A DNA stretch of 64,000 nucleotides from Massospora cicadina (Eukaryota; Entomophthoromycota; Entomophthoromycetes; Entomophthorales; Entomophthoraceae). The stretch lies in assembly GCA_022478985.1 (NCBI GenBank), contig JAKSZP010002694.1, forward strand, positions 62,001 to 126,000. The letters are read 5' to 3'. Every line of letters begins with the position of its first letter. Position 1 is the stretch's first letter. The translations under genes and the position numbers were made by a program. The notes beneath the pieces are model-generated. The model had not been told where the DNA came from, made no database searches, and saw only the letters and a list, made by a program, of their open reading frames with translations. Positions 45,281-56,501 of this stretch are shown piece by piece.

Positions 45281-45584
45281 TATGGCCATAGCTGACCCCA
45301 CCAAAAGCTTGTCTGTCCTGATTGGTGTAGTCTCATGTGATAAAGATCTTTCTCCATCTGAATATAGAGCATTAAGCTACCCCACACCATTTAAGTCCCG
45401 TGGACAACTTTATGGCAATGTGAAGTCATACAGAAAAAAATTTTAGGGGATACTCCAAATTATACGCCGCCCTCTGGGATTGGAGCCATCCTGTCATCCC
45501 TTGACTCTGAGGGAAATATGTCCTCCTCTTCTTAATTCTTGTTCATGGCTACTTTTTCTTCTTCATGGAAGAGCTTTTAAGCAC

Positions 45585-45930
45585 TCTCTTTGGTGGACAC
45601 TGGTGCAACTGAAAACTTCATCCGCCAAGAGTTGGCAGAGGCCCTGGAGCTACCCCTAGGAGTTGGTTAGTTTGTGAAGGGTGGTGCATCTCAAACCATT
45701 CCAAGTTACCGTGTGTTAACACCTAACCCTTTCATTGCAGGTAATGGTCACTTTGTTGAGAGCTTCTCCTCAATAAAGAACCTCCTATACCATTTTATTT
45801 TAGGTGTTGGCTGGTGGCGCCGATTTGACATCGCCACTAACCTCCTAGACTCTACCATGCATGCACAATTTTCTGGTGGAGTAACGGTTACCATTCCTTG
45901 CTTAGATGAGAGCGCCACGATGCTCCCCAG
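45585..45930 (+). pseudogene. Element B protease
   Basis: The active site reads LVDTGATENFIRQELAEALEL, an intact DTG. It continues in 45674-46102 with FVKGGASQTIPSYR, FSSIKNLLYHFILGVGWWRR and FDIATNLLDSTMHAQF. A stop lies between the two parts. It would process the polyprotein. Confidence 0.8.
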
Positions 45931-46098
45931 AAGGTGGGGCCCCTCTCCTAAGGTGGGCCTAGCCTCTATTCAACCTACTAACGCCATGACCCCAACACTT
46001 ACTCTTCCAGAATGCATCCGTGGATATGCTGATCTGGTTGATCCCACAAAGGCCCGCCCACTCCCTGAGCACACACTAAGTTTGACTTTTAGTTTAAG

Positions 46099-48660
46099 TT
46101 GACCATGGATCTCGTCAAGATATCTTCTCCAATTTACCCCTTGTCCCTGAGTGAGGAGGCTGCCTTGGACTCTTGGGTAGACGACATGCTCTCTAAGGGT
46201 CAAATCTTTAAGGAATCCTCACCTGTGTGCTCCCCCCTCCAGTTTGTAGAGAAGTCTGATGGCTCACTTTGTCCCTGGGTTAATTATGGCAATCTGAACA
46301 ACTTAACAGTTCCTGACCCACATCCGCTCCCTCTGGAGCAACAGATTGCCCGCTATATGGAGAAAGCTAGGGTGTTCAGCAAGCTTGACTTCCTCAACGC
46401 TTTCAACCAGATATGCATTAAAGAAGTCCAGGAGTGGTTGACCACTTTTTGCACTCAAAAAGGTATCTACCAGTTCAGGGTTATGCCATTTGGTTTTAAG
46501 AACGCCCCCACCTGCTTTCAGAGGCTCATTAATGCTGTCTTGGGAGACCTTAGGGTACATGCGCAATTGCATACATGGAAGACATACTGGCCTTTTTCCC
46601 AGATGCAGAATCTCATGCCCGCCACCTTGTGTCTGTCATAAAGAGACTTTCACAGTCAAACCTTGCAATTAAGGCTAGCAAGTGTGAGTTCTTCCAACCT
46701 AAGGTTGAGTTCTTAGGAAACATTATCTTCACCTATGGTCACATGATTGCCCCAGATAAGGAAGCAGCTATCCGTGATTGAGTTACCCCTCATCTCTCAC
46801 AGAGTTACGCAGCTTCCTTGGGACATGTAATTTCCTCAAGAAGTTCACCCCCCAGCTCTCAGAAGTTGCCGCCCCTCTCTACACCGCTTCAGGGAAGAAG
46901 ATTTCTTAGTTGGACCAATGAATGCAACGCTGCATTCCATGCCATCAAGTCCATACTATTGTCCAGCCCGGTGTTAGTACATGCAGACCCCAGCCATCCC
47001 TTTATTGTCGCCACTGATGCTTCCAACTTTGCGGTGGGAACTGCTCTGCTACAAGAGGGGGAGGATGGAGTGGAACGGCCTGTTGCTTACTTTTCTAAGA
47101 AAATGACCCTGGCGCAGCTCAACTATGCATTTTATGATAAGGAACTCCTTGCAGTTGTGGAGGCATTACAACACTGGCGCCACCATTTGCATGGGTCTAA
47201 GTGGCCATTTACTGTCCGTACTGACCACAGGGCATTGATGTACTACCGCATCCCCCAGAAGCTATCCCCTTGCCAGTCCCAGTGGTTAGAAATCCTGTCA
47301 GTGTTTGACTTCAAATATTCTTTCACTATGGGCACCCATAACATGTTACCTGATGCTCTATCCCGGAACCCTGCCCTAGCACCTGACCCAGCACTAGTTG
47401 ACGCCACAATACCCAGGTGTTGATTAAGCTGGAACAGGTGAAGGAGAGCCCACTGTTCAACCCCCTGCTCTGCTTATGATGGAACCTTTGGAAGGTGACG
47501 CTGACACCCCTTCCCTTGTTAGTTGTCCCAACCTCTGTCAGCTGACTATGATAAGATTAAGCAGGCCTGCCATAGAAATGGCGATTTTTGACAAAGGCTA
47601 CCAGTTGATGTATGGTGTCATTCTCCATCAGGGCAAGTGGTGGGTACCTCCTGTACCCCTGCATGAGGAAGTGATCCATGAAGCTCATGACCCTCCAAAG
47701 GCTGGACACCCTGGCAAGGTCAAGAAGCTTGAGTTAGTCCGCCGTTCCTACAGTTGGAAAGGTATTGCCACTGATGTGTCAAAATTCACAAAGTCCTGCT
47801 TGACGTGCAACCAGTCAAAGACAAGCCTCCTGAAGAGTACTGGATTGTTTGTTCCCCTCCAAGCTGCTGAGGGCCCTTGGACATCAGTGTCTGTTAAATT
47901 TATTGTGGAACTTCCCTTGTCCCAGGGTTATGATGCAGTAATGGTTGGGGTGGACCATTTCGCAAAGATGGCCCACTTCATCCCCTGAAACACCACCATT
48001 ACTTCAGTTGAGACAGCCCGACTCTTTGTAGATTACATCTTTTTCTTACATGGTATCCCAAGGAGATTATCAGTGATTGGGGCCCACAATTCACCGCTCA
48101 GTTCTGATAAGCCCTGCTTTCAATCCTCAGCATCCTCCCCTGCCGCTCCACAGCCTTCCACTTTTAGTCATATGGACAGATGGAAAGGGTGAACCAAGTT
48201 TTGGAGCAATTCTTGCGTAGTTATTCAAATGCTTAATAGAACAATTGTTCCTCTCACCTCCCACTGGCGCAATTCGCTTATAATAACCTTACCCATGCCT
48301 CTACAGGCACTTCCCCCTTCTTTGCAAATTATGGTTACAACCCCAGTTTCAACCTAAGTCCGCAGATTGAGTCCAACGTCGTCACTGCCAATGAGCGCGC
48401 TATAAAAGCTAGGGACATACATCAGGCAATGAAGGACCATCTCGTGATGCTGTGAGGATCTACAAAGCATATGCAGACTGAAAGCGCCTTGAAGGACCTG
48501 AGTATAAGCCTGGTGACTTGATCATGTTCAATGCCAAGAATCTTTATCTGAAGCAACCCTGCCGCAAGTTAGGTCCCAAGCGTGTTGGATCCTTCAAGAT
48601 CCTTAAGAAAGTTGGCTCATCAGCTTACTAGGTTGACTTAGCCCCCTCAATCAAAGTGTA
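46099..48660 (+). pseudogene. Element B pol: RT, RNase H and integrase
   Basis: RT (46099-46781) shows ISSPIYPLSLSEEAALDSWV, VFSKLDFLNAFNQICI, YQFRVMPFGFKNAPTCFQRL and, after a 1-base slip, a catalytic box YMEDILAF (Asp to Glu in YxDD). RNase H (46818-47423) shows FIVATDASNFAVGTALLQEG, LNYAFYDKELLAVVEALQHW, VRTDHRALMYY and LPDALSRNPAL. Integrase (47476-47988) shows HEAHDPPKAGHPG, CLTCNQSKTSLLKSTG, PWTSVSVKFIVELPL (Asp to Lys before FIVEL) and MVGVDHFAKMAHFIP. The remainder is frameshifted. It is well preserved but inactive. Confidence 0.9.
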
Positions 48661-49120
48661 CAGCGCCTTACATAAATGCCTCCTGATCCCCTTCAATGGT
48701 CCCAAGCCACCTCACCCAGATCCCGTGATAGTAGATGGTGAACTCCAATATGATATTGATGCTATTCTTGCTTCTCGCCTATCCTGGCGCCGCCTGCAAT
48801 ACTTGGTGTCCTGGAAAGGATATGATGAGACAGAGAACAGCTGGGTATCTTATTGGGACATGACCAATGCTCAGGACCTAATTAATGACTTCCACTCTAG
48901 ATTACCAGATGCCGCAGGACCTGCCACCCAAGACTCTTTAGCTGCCATGAAGCTACCCACTTCCCACAAGAACTTTGCCTTGGCCAATGTACCCTCAAGT
49001 GGTGTAGAACCTGTCCAAGGGTGGAGGGTGATGTCACAGCTAGTGACATATTTTCTGGAATTAAACACCCTTCTAAAGCCAAGTCCAACAAGCCCTTATG
49101 GCAGAGACCAGAACCCCTAA
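48656..49120 (+). pseudogene. Element B pol C-terminus with chromodomain
   Basis: The 154-codon frame shows RRLQYLVSWKGYDETENSWV and TNAQDLINDFHSRLPDA, a clear chromodomain. A conserved tail follows (MKLPTSHKNFALANV), found also in A and C. The frame runs on across the LTR start at 49032. Chromodomain integrases target chromatin by binding modified histone tails; that is family knowledge. Confidence 0.9.
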
Positions 49121-49311
49121 GGGTCACCAATGACCTATCTAAGGTTATTGACAAAAAATGGATTTTGGCTTTGCCAGCCAGGGCTGAGGAAAACGGCTTA
49201 GTTGAGGCAAAAGCTCAGGCGGGAATCAAACTCAAGACCCAGAAAATCACAAGATATGAGGTTACAAAATCTGGTAAAAGCTGGAAAAATTTTGATTCTG
49301 TTGAAAAATGA
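49021..49311 (+). CDS. DKKW frame at the start of the B 3' LTR
   Basis: The open frame of 96 codons overlaps the LTR start. It has a basic segment (SKAKSNKPLWQRPEPL), then NDLSKVIDKKWILALPA, then a charged tail (GIKLKTQKITRYEVTKSGK). The 5' LTR copy (37280-37500) keeps NDLSKVIDKKWVLALPS, with one stop further on. It lies in a different frame from the chromodomain end, so a frameshift or reinitiation would be needed. Confidence 0.5.
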   Translation: MEGDVTASDIFSGIKHPSKAKSNKPLWQRPEPLRVTNDLSKVIDKKWILALPARAEENGLVEAKAQAGIKLKTQKITRYEVTKSGKSWKNFDSVEK

Positions 49312-49846
49312 CAAATTTGTAGCTCATATCAGATTCATATACCACTGGAATTTTTGTGAAGCAACCCCCTATAAATTAAGTCCCAAGATGAGAAAGGCTT
49401 TGCTTTTCTAAGATACTCCTATCACCTTAATAAATTCTAGGAATTTTGGGCAAATTTCCTGTATATTTTTTGTTTGCTTGAACAAAAAAATATATACTTC
49501 TCTGACAATCTGTGATGGCTGGAGTTCGTTTTCCACTCTGGTTTTCACCCCTCTGCTGTATGTGAGCCCTCCACCCACTCCGCCACCTATTTCACCAGCT
49601 CCGCCTCCTCATATTTCTCTGGACTTAGCCTTGGATTTTACGCCACCCTCTCCCAGCTCCTAGGTCCTCTTGTCCCTGATGGTTGTAGCCAATTTGGTGT
49701 GCGTTTTGCTCCAAAAATTTACAGGGAAACACAATACTGACCGTTTAGGATGTCTCTTCATTTTGTTGGGTTACTTGGCCTTGTTGTATCACCTTTGGCC
49801 TGTGTCTTTCCCTCCAGCGACCTCCTGCTCTCCAGTTTCCCTGACA
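49032..49846 (+). repeat. 3' LTR of element B
   Basis: It runs from TGTCACAGCTAGTGACATA to TTTCCCTGACA, 815 bp. It is uninterrupted and serves as the empty-site reference for element C. Confidence 0.95.
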
Positions 49847-50760
49847 TTATAAGCCTGACTCTTATTGGCTGGGGTAGAGTTAGGTGGGCTAATGTGGGTA
49901 GTTGATTTGGTGGGGCTTATTTCTACTCAGGACCATCAAATGGGATTGTTGAGTGGGAGGGAACAGCAAACTGCCCCATTTGGAATCCTCTGAATAGGGC
50001 TCCAAAGATGCATCAGCAGAAGTGGCACAGGGGAAGATTTTTTTGAATGGTCAAGTCCAAAGTAGAGGGGACCAAACTAATGACCATTATCAACATGAGC
50101 CCAAAAGAAATGCTCAGACGCTGCTGCAATACAAGAATGGGAGGATCTGGCGGGCTATGTCAGGGTGGTGTGGGATTATGGTGGCAGTTGCGTGAGGGGC
50201 AGAAAGGCGCTCTGCACCAGAGGGAACAGTGAATACAAGGTTGGGCTTAGTGCCATAAGCCATAAGCCCTGCCATCAGCTGATCATACAAAAGTTGGGGG
50301 GAAGATGGGAAGGGAGGGACACAAATGACACCACCAAAGTGATGTCAAACAGGAGTTGAGTATGGGTAGTAGGGATTGGAGTCTTTTTGTAAATAAGTGG
50401 AGTTGAAGATGCTGCTGCAGCATCCTCCTCCATCTGGAAGCCTATGTCAAAATAGCCCTTAAAAGGCAGAAATTAATAAAATCTTCCAGCATAAAGGCAG
50501 CAGGGGCAAGCTTGACAATTGCTTTGTTGGCATATAGGAATAACAACCCATAGTCAACATGGAGGTAAAAGCAAATGTTGGACCAAGGAAGGGCAAGAGG
50601 GTGGGGTCAAGATGGGTGGATGCGCGCTATGTGGAGTGCTAAGTCCTGTGGGGTACAAATTGACCAGAGGAGTTTGGTAGGCTATTTGAGCCTGTTTGCA
50701 CATGTTTCCCCGCAGGGCAGAAAATGCTAGGGGGCAGAACACCACTGCCTCACATTGGGT
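49847..50760 (-). pseudogene. ORF1-like protein of H, N-terminal part
   Basis: Short frames give VDYGLLFLYANKAIVKLAPA and a decayed FINFC segment, matching KYGTLFSYAEKAVIDLAQA and YIDFCPYKG of J1. It continues at 37279 after removal of B. It is heavily interrupted by stops. Confidence 0.55.
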
Positions 50761-50975
50761 CGCCAGATGATGGATCTTTTGACATCAAGAGGGGAGCAGA
50801 TGTGGCCAGATGGCGGTGGATAAAAGAGTTTTTTTACTTTTATTAGAATTCACTTGAAAGTGAGATTGAGTGGAAATAAAAGTTTTTTTACTGCAAATAT
50901 AAAAAATTTATAGTACAAAAAGAATCTTTTACAATAACCTGAAATATTTTCTAGAGAATGCTTTAAGAACAAAGT

Positions 50976-51118
50976 TTATGAGCCCCCACAATTTTCATTT
51001 TAATTTTTCATGAGCAAATTTTTATTAAATTATTGTACTTGTAAATCTATTTAGTTTTGGTAACATATATAAAAGAAATTATTTTATTTTTTAGTGCAAT
51101 TTTTACTTTTTGATTTAT
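50976..51118 (-). repeat. Right arm of the long inverted repeat (MITE-like)
   Basis: This is the reverse complement of 35998-36130, including TTATGAGCCCCCAC and TATTAAATTATTGTACTTGT. A weaker match continues to about 51170. Confidence 0.75.
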
Positions 51119-51170
51119 ATTATTGAAAAAAGTGTGTTTTTCTAATTTTTTGCTATTTTTATTTTCTATC

Positions 51171-51407
51171 TTTTAATTATAAGTAACTTTTTTATATACA
51201 TTAGAATTCATAATTGATGTTTTTATTAAATAAGCATAATTGAATATATATGGTAATATTGTATAAATATCATTTTATCTTAATCAAAAATTAGTTTTTA
51301 CATATTTATAGTATACTACATGGTTTAAATATATTATTTACAAAATATTCAAGGTATCTTGTGCATCTTTATAGCATTGAAATTTTGTTTGTAATCTGAG
51401 ATGGAGC
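51171..51407. other. AT-rich spacer; expected place of the Helitron 3' end
   Basis: It lies between the inverted-repeat arm and the helicase stop codon. A Helitron end needs a short hairpin and a CTRR terminus. I could not single one out by eye in this AT-rich sequence. Confidence 0.35.
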
Positions 51408-51596
51408 TCATATGGGATGGATTTCTCTCATGTATCTCATTTCTGCTAAGGCAGTAACATAGCAGAGTTTCTCACCCATCAATTTTGAAGCATCAATTTC
51501 TTCAATCCTAAGACCATGAAGAGACTGAACTTTACTGAGGATGACTTACGCCTGTCCTGAAACAAAAAGTTTGAACCCAGAATATGAAAGCATAAT
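51408..51596 (-). pseudogene. Helitron helicase, C-terminal end
   Basis: It contains SGFKLFVSGQA, then VILSKVQSLHGLRIEEID, then ASKLMGEKLC, ending at a TGA (51408-51410). This is helicase motif VI and the C-terminus of Pif1-like Helitron helicases. It has one internal stop after SGQA and a small frameshift at the junction. Confidence 0.85.
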
Positions 51597-52249
51597 TGTA
51601 AGTCCAAGGGAGCGTCCCCTGTGTGTTGATTGGGCCCTCTTCCTGTTTCCAAGTAAAAGGCTCCAAAGAGGGTGGCTGTACCCCTCATCACCCAGGGTGA
51701 CCTTGCACACATGGTGGATGAGCGCTGGGTAATAGCTCACCCTCTTTGGATCCCTCTCCCAGTGCCCACATTCACCTCTCCCAAACTTATATGCCTGATC
51801 AGGGAAATTTGCACCAAAATTGCTTAAATGAAGTTGATCAGTCCAAAAACGAGTGGAAATGAGCATGATGATCGGAATTACATATTCAAAAAGTAATGAA
51901 GATTGATTCATTGGCTGGAATTGCTGATAGTTTCAATTTGGCCAACACCATGATTGTAAAAATTAACTCCCTCCCAAAATCATCAGGGATTATCCCTGAC
52001 ATGCAGGTAGCAGCATCAGACACCATTGATGATAGTTTGAAGCTCCCTTCTGGAAAATTGGGCGTTGTGGCTGATGCAACGCTTTTGACCAAACAAACAG
52101 CCCAGCAACTGGGCATGGGTGGGTTGGGCATCTTAAATCCATACCCAACCAATTGGTACCACCCCTACTTGGGGTGGCCTTGGGGATTCCCGTTGCTCTT
52201 TGGTCCAGACACCATTGCATCAACCACTGGAAATGCAGTTGAGCCTTAG
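51597..52249 (+). pseudogene. LTR-encoded peptide of A (5' LTR copy)
   Basis: One frame reads PKRVAVPLITQGDLAHMVDER, then W, and on to TSPKLICLIREICTKIA. After a shift, a 117-codon open frame (51896-52249) follows with MKIDSLAGIADSFNLANTMI and TAQQLGMGGLGILNPYPTNW. The first part matches the peptides of B, C and the 33.3-kb relic. It suggests that the A LTR once encoded 200 or more residues. Function is unknown. Confidence 0.5.
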
Positions 52250-52748
52250 TACAGGCGTTCGAGGTCAAACTGACAGTGACTTGGCCTGCCGCTGAATCCT
52301 TTAATGTTGGTTCCTAATGAGATTATCTTCCCCCATTACTGAATAATTTGCCAGTTAGGTCAAACTTGAGGGACCCAATCCCAGCTTGTTTCCTCATCAA
52401 TTGACCACTATTTAATCAATTGCATTACACTAAGAAATTTTTGATCAATTTTTCTTCCATAAATTTTCCATTAAAAACCTTTTCCAAAATTTAGTTTTTA
52501 TGTTGAAAAATAAACCGCCTTTTCCACTGACACTCACACACCTCTCAGGGTTAACAGCCATATTTTTCTGGTTTTTATTATGTGCCTGTATGAGATTCTG
52601 GATCACCAGTAGTTATTGGTGAAACACCTTCTTAGTTTTATATCCGTCATACCAGCAGCAGTGCCTTTGCCATTCTGGTTTGCCATTTGGGTGCTCCGGC
52701 ATCTAGGCTGGAAGGCCGGTCTAATTCTAACTTGCTGTTTGCCTGACA
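51597..52748 (+). repeat. 5' LTR of element A
   Basis: It is 1152 bp, long for this group, and holds coding-like frames (see 51597-52249). Confidence 0.95.
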
Positions 52749-53090
52749 CAATCAACCAACTATTATTCTTAACCATTTCCGCCTTTCTCATTGATATTGG
52801 CGTAGCAATGGCCCCTTCTTTTCAGCTGAACCAGGTTGTGAAGAAAATTTTTCCTGTCCATGATAGCCTAGTTCCACTCAAAAATGTCAAATCCACATAC
52901 CATAGTTGCTGCAGCTATTGTGCCCATGTCAGTAGGATCTGACAATCTGACTTGCAACGAAAATACTCTCCCTATGAACCTAGCGGTCTCCCCCAATTCC
53001 ACTACCATCTCTCTGGTATCACTGGATTCATCCATAACTACTAATAAAGAGAACTTCGCTTACTCTTATTACCCATAAAGATTAGTGTTG
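52749..53090 (+). other. Gag-position remnant of element A
   Basis: Only about 340 bp separate the LTR from the protease, against about 1.5 kb in B. Frames 52616-52942 and 52884-53078 have no capsid or knuckle signature. Gag has probably been deleted. Confidence 0.5.
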
Positions 53091-53400
53091 GGTCCCACAT
53101 CTCCTTTGAGGCCTTGGTGGATACTGGAGCCATGGGCAATTTTATGAGTGTTAAACTGGCTCAACAATTTGAACTTGACCTGGATGAAGGCCCTTCAGTG
53201 ATGGTTGCTTCGTCAGCCTCCCAAGCCTCATACCTAGTTCACCAACCAGTTACATTCTAAATACACCAGTTCAGCTTCTGTGATCAGTTCTCAGCAATGC
53301 CAAACTTGGTGTTCCCAGTTATCTTAGGAGTTGGATGGTGGCGTCAGCAACATGTCAGGTTTCATCTAGAGTCAAATATGTTGTCTTTTGCCAATGATTA
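53085..53400 (+). pseudogene. Element A protease
   Basis: The active site reads ALVDTGAMGNFMSVKLAQQF with DTG intact. It continues VMVASSASQASYLV and FPVILGVGWWRQQHVRF. A stop interrupts it after the first half. Confidence 0.8.
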
Positions 53401-53480
53401 AACTGAGGGAGAATTTCCTTTAGTCAACACTCTCAAGAAAAGCCCAAGGTCATAGCTCCATAACTTCCCTCATTTCCCCT

Positions 53481-56390
53481 TTGGGACTTCCGTCCAATTT
53501 TCCTGAAGAATTGATGTGCTACTGGAGTATTCTTGATTCTGAGAAGGAGGACCATCTTCCTCCCCACACCAAATTTGACTGTGGATTCCATACAATGGTA
53601 CAGTTGGTGAATATCAACTGCCCATTGTATCCCCACACAGTGGAGGAGGAGTTCACGCTCAACACTTGATTAGATGATATGCTAAAAAAGGGTGGCTGTT
53701 TAAAGAGACATCGCCAGTCACATCTCCCATAGTCTTAGCCAAAAGTTCTGATGGTTTTCTCTGCCCCTGTGTGGATTACAGCCACTTAAACAAAATACAG
53801 TTTATGATCCCTACCCCTACCCCTGGAGCAGACAATCAGCCAAGTAATCACCAAATCTCAAGTGTTCTCTAAATTAGAGTTTGTCAATGCCTTCAACCAG
53901 ATTTGGATAATGAAAGAGCAAGAGCGGCTAAATATAATCCAGATGAAGAGAGGCATTTTCCAATTCTGTTTGATGCCCTTCAGCCTGAAGAATACCCCTG
54001 CTATGTTTAAACAAATGATTGACAGTGTATTGGGTGATCTCCAATTCACTTGTGCAGTTGCCTATATTGATGACATTCTGGTCCACTCCATGACTCCCAA
54101 ACAACATGCTATTGACTTAGAAGTGGTAGTGGCTGCCTTGCACAAGGCGGTATTGTTCATCAAGTCCTCCAAATATGAGTTCTATAAAGATGAAGTTACC
54201 TTTCTTGGGAACCTCGTTCTTAAGGATGGCTACATGATTCCCCCTAATAATTTGGATGCTATATGGGAATGGCCTACCACGACAATCCAGAAACAATTAT
54301 GGAAGTTTTTTGGGAACCATTATTTTCCTCAAAAAAATTTCCCCAGCTCTTTCCCAGTTGGCAGCTCTGCTCCATCCCCTCATCAGCAAAAACGTTCTAT
54401 TTCATTGGATGCCCAAATGCCAGAGGCATTTGAGTCAATCAAAGAAGTGTTTTTATCCTCCCATCTTGAAACATGCAGATTCTGCTAAGTCATATATCAT
54501 CACATGTGATGCCTCCTCGGTGGCAGTGGGGCAGTGCTGCTCCAAGAGCATGAGGTCTTGGAGCACCCAGTCACCTACTTCTCCTAAAATATTACATCTA
54601 CAGAGCAATTCTGGGCCATTTATGATAAGGAGTTGGCAGCTGTAGCATGGGCACTAACTCATTGGCAGTATCTGATACAGGGTGCCCAGCATGATTTGAC
54701 TGTTCGCATATATCACCACTTTTTTGTATTCCAAAAACCACAAAAATGGTGCATTGGCAGTCCTGAACCTATTTGGGACTTGTGCAGCTTCAATTTCAAA
54801 TATGAATCCAAAAGGTGCACTTATCATACTTCCCAATTTTCTCAGCAACAACCCCATCCACTGTCACATGGATTTGGAGGAAGCGGATCTCATTACTGTG
54901 ATTCCCGCTGCTCAGATTTTGTCAATTGTTCCCCCCGTCATCTCCTTTGCCGCCCTTGCTCCTGACGCCCCACTCATTGCTCAGGTCTTAGCTGGCCAAA
55001 TGACCTGTCCTGAAGGGGTGGAGTTATTTGAGCAATTGTTCCTCCAAAATCATAAGCACTCTCTGTATTCTTTGGTGGAGGGCCTTATTAATTATAGGTT
55101 GCAAATTTGGGTTCCCCGTCTTTTCATATCTGAGGTATTCTGCGCACACCATGACCCCTACAATTGGCCACCTGGGCAATAAGAAATGCATTGACTTGAT
55201 CAAGTGACCTACAACTGGGCAGGGTTAACTAAAGAAGTCCTGATCTGGATCGCCAACTACATTACTTGTGCTAGGGCTAAGTTGGACTGTTTGCAGAAAT
55301 AGGCTTCTACACCCCTTACAACAGGCGGAGGGCCCATGGACATTGGTGTCTGTGGACTTTATTGTTGAACTCCCCTGTTCCAATAGGTTTACAGCAGTGA
55401 TGGTGGTGGTTGATTGCTTCACCAAATTTTCCCTTTTTATTCCCTGTACTTCTGTGATAACGTCTGAAGAGACCACTCAGCTCTTTGTACGTCATGTGTT
55501 CTTAATGTTTGGCCTCCCACAGGAGATTAATAGTGACCGTGGACCTCAATTTTACAGCATGATTTTGGAATGAGCTTTTATCCATCCTAAAAATCACCCT
55601 TCTGTCATTCCACTGCTTACCACCCCCCAGTCCAATGGACAAACTAAGCGGAGTAACCAAATTTTGGAACAGTATTTGCGCTGTTATGCTTTGGCTGCCC
55701 AGGATACTTGGGCCAATGGCCTCCCTCTCACCCAATTTGCTTAGAACAATGGTACTCATGCTTCTATGGGGTTTTCTCCCTATGAAGCAACGTTAGGTTA
55801 TAACCCCTCTTTTTTGATCAGTCCTTGTATACGCCCAGAGGTTCCTTCTGCCACAGATCACATTGAGCATATCCAGTCAACTCAATCCTTAGTATGGGAG
55901 CACCTCACAAAGGCTATTGATGATTATAAATGGTTCGCAGATCAAAAATGGCTTCCCAGTCATGATATTGTGGTAAGTTCTCATGCCATGTTGGACACTC
56001 ACCACATGCAGACGCTGGTACCTTCCCAAAAGTTTGCAAGCAAACATTTGGGCCCCACCTGGTGGAGGAAGACTTGGCAATAGTGCTTTTCAGTTGTAAC
56101 TGCCAGCTCATTGAAAGCAGCATCCCATTTTCCATGTGTCTCTGTTGTCCCTGTTCAAGGGTATCATTCCCACTGAACCCAAACCTATTGTGATAGAGGA
56201 TGCGTAAGAAGCTGAGGTGGAAAACATCTTAGCATCCTGCAAATCCCAGTGGTCAGTCCAGTATCTCGTGGCATAGAAAGGGTATTCAGCTTATGAGAAC
56301 ATTTGTGTTAAGGCTCATGATTACACTAACTGCATGGAGCTGGTCAATGTGTTTCATGAATTCCACCTCAACGTCCCCCCCCCCCCCCCA
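53481..56390 (+). pseudogene. Element A pol: RT, RNase H, integrase and chromodomain
   Basis: RT (53580-54490) shows FVNAFNQIWIMKEQERLN, FQFCLMPFSLKNTPAMFKQM and an intact YIDDILVHS. RNase H shows YIITCDASSVAVG and ELAAVAWALTHWQYL. The integrase core (55268-55760) shows VSVDFIVELPCSN, VVVDCFTKF, EINSDRGPQFYS and NGQTKRSNQILEQYLR, where the catalytic Glu of GQTER is Lys. A chromodomain follows at about 56215-56370 (WSVQYLVA, stop, KGYSAYEN). The tail IKLPKAHKNVALVQF leads into the LTR. It is inactive. Confidence 0.9.
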
Positions 56391-56483
56391 AAAAAAAGTT
56401 GCAACAGTAATGGCGATAAAACTACCCAAGGCACACAAAAATGTGGCCCTTGTGCAGTTTTCCGGTGGTGGTGCTCTTCCTTT

Positions 56484-56498
56484 GGAAAAAAGAAAGGG
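56484..56498 (+). promoter_or_regulatory. Polypurine tract of element A
   Basis: GGAAAAAAGAAAGGG lies three bases before the 3' LTR start TGTACGTCC. It would prime plus-strand DNA synthesis. Confidence 0.8.
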
Positions 56499-56501
56499 TA
56501 A

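Larger units (their letters stand above)
37275..49851 (+). mobile_element. Ty3/Gypsy chromovirus B, with element C nested in its 5' LTR
   Basis: The 5' LTR is at 37280-38042 and 43999-44046, and the 3' LTR at 49032-49846, both starting TGTCACAGCTAGTGACA and ending CCCTGACA. The flanking 5-mers are GTATA and TTATA, an imperfect target duplication. The order is gag, protease, RT, RNase H, integrase, chromodomain, then the LTR. It interrupts element H. Confidence 0.9.
36374..50902 (-). mobile_element. ORF1-only LINE derivative H, split by chromovirus B
   Basis: The 17-bp duplication TTTTACTGCAAATATAA lies at 36374-36390 and 50886-50902. H reads right to left: leader and N-terminal ORF1 part at 49847-50885, then the insertion of B, then the C-terminal part and tail at 36391-37279. 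The tail (minus strand near 36450-36413) reads CTCCTGGTCAGCGTACCC. Removing B joins the two halves into one element collinear with I. Confidence 0.85.
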
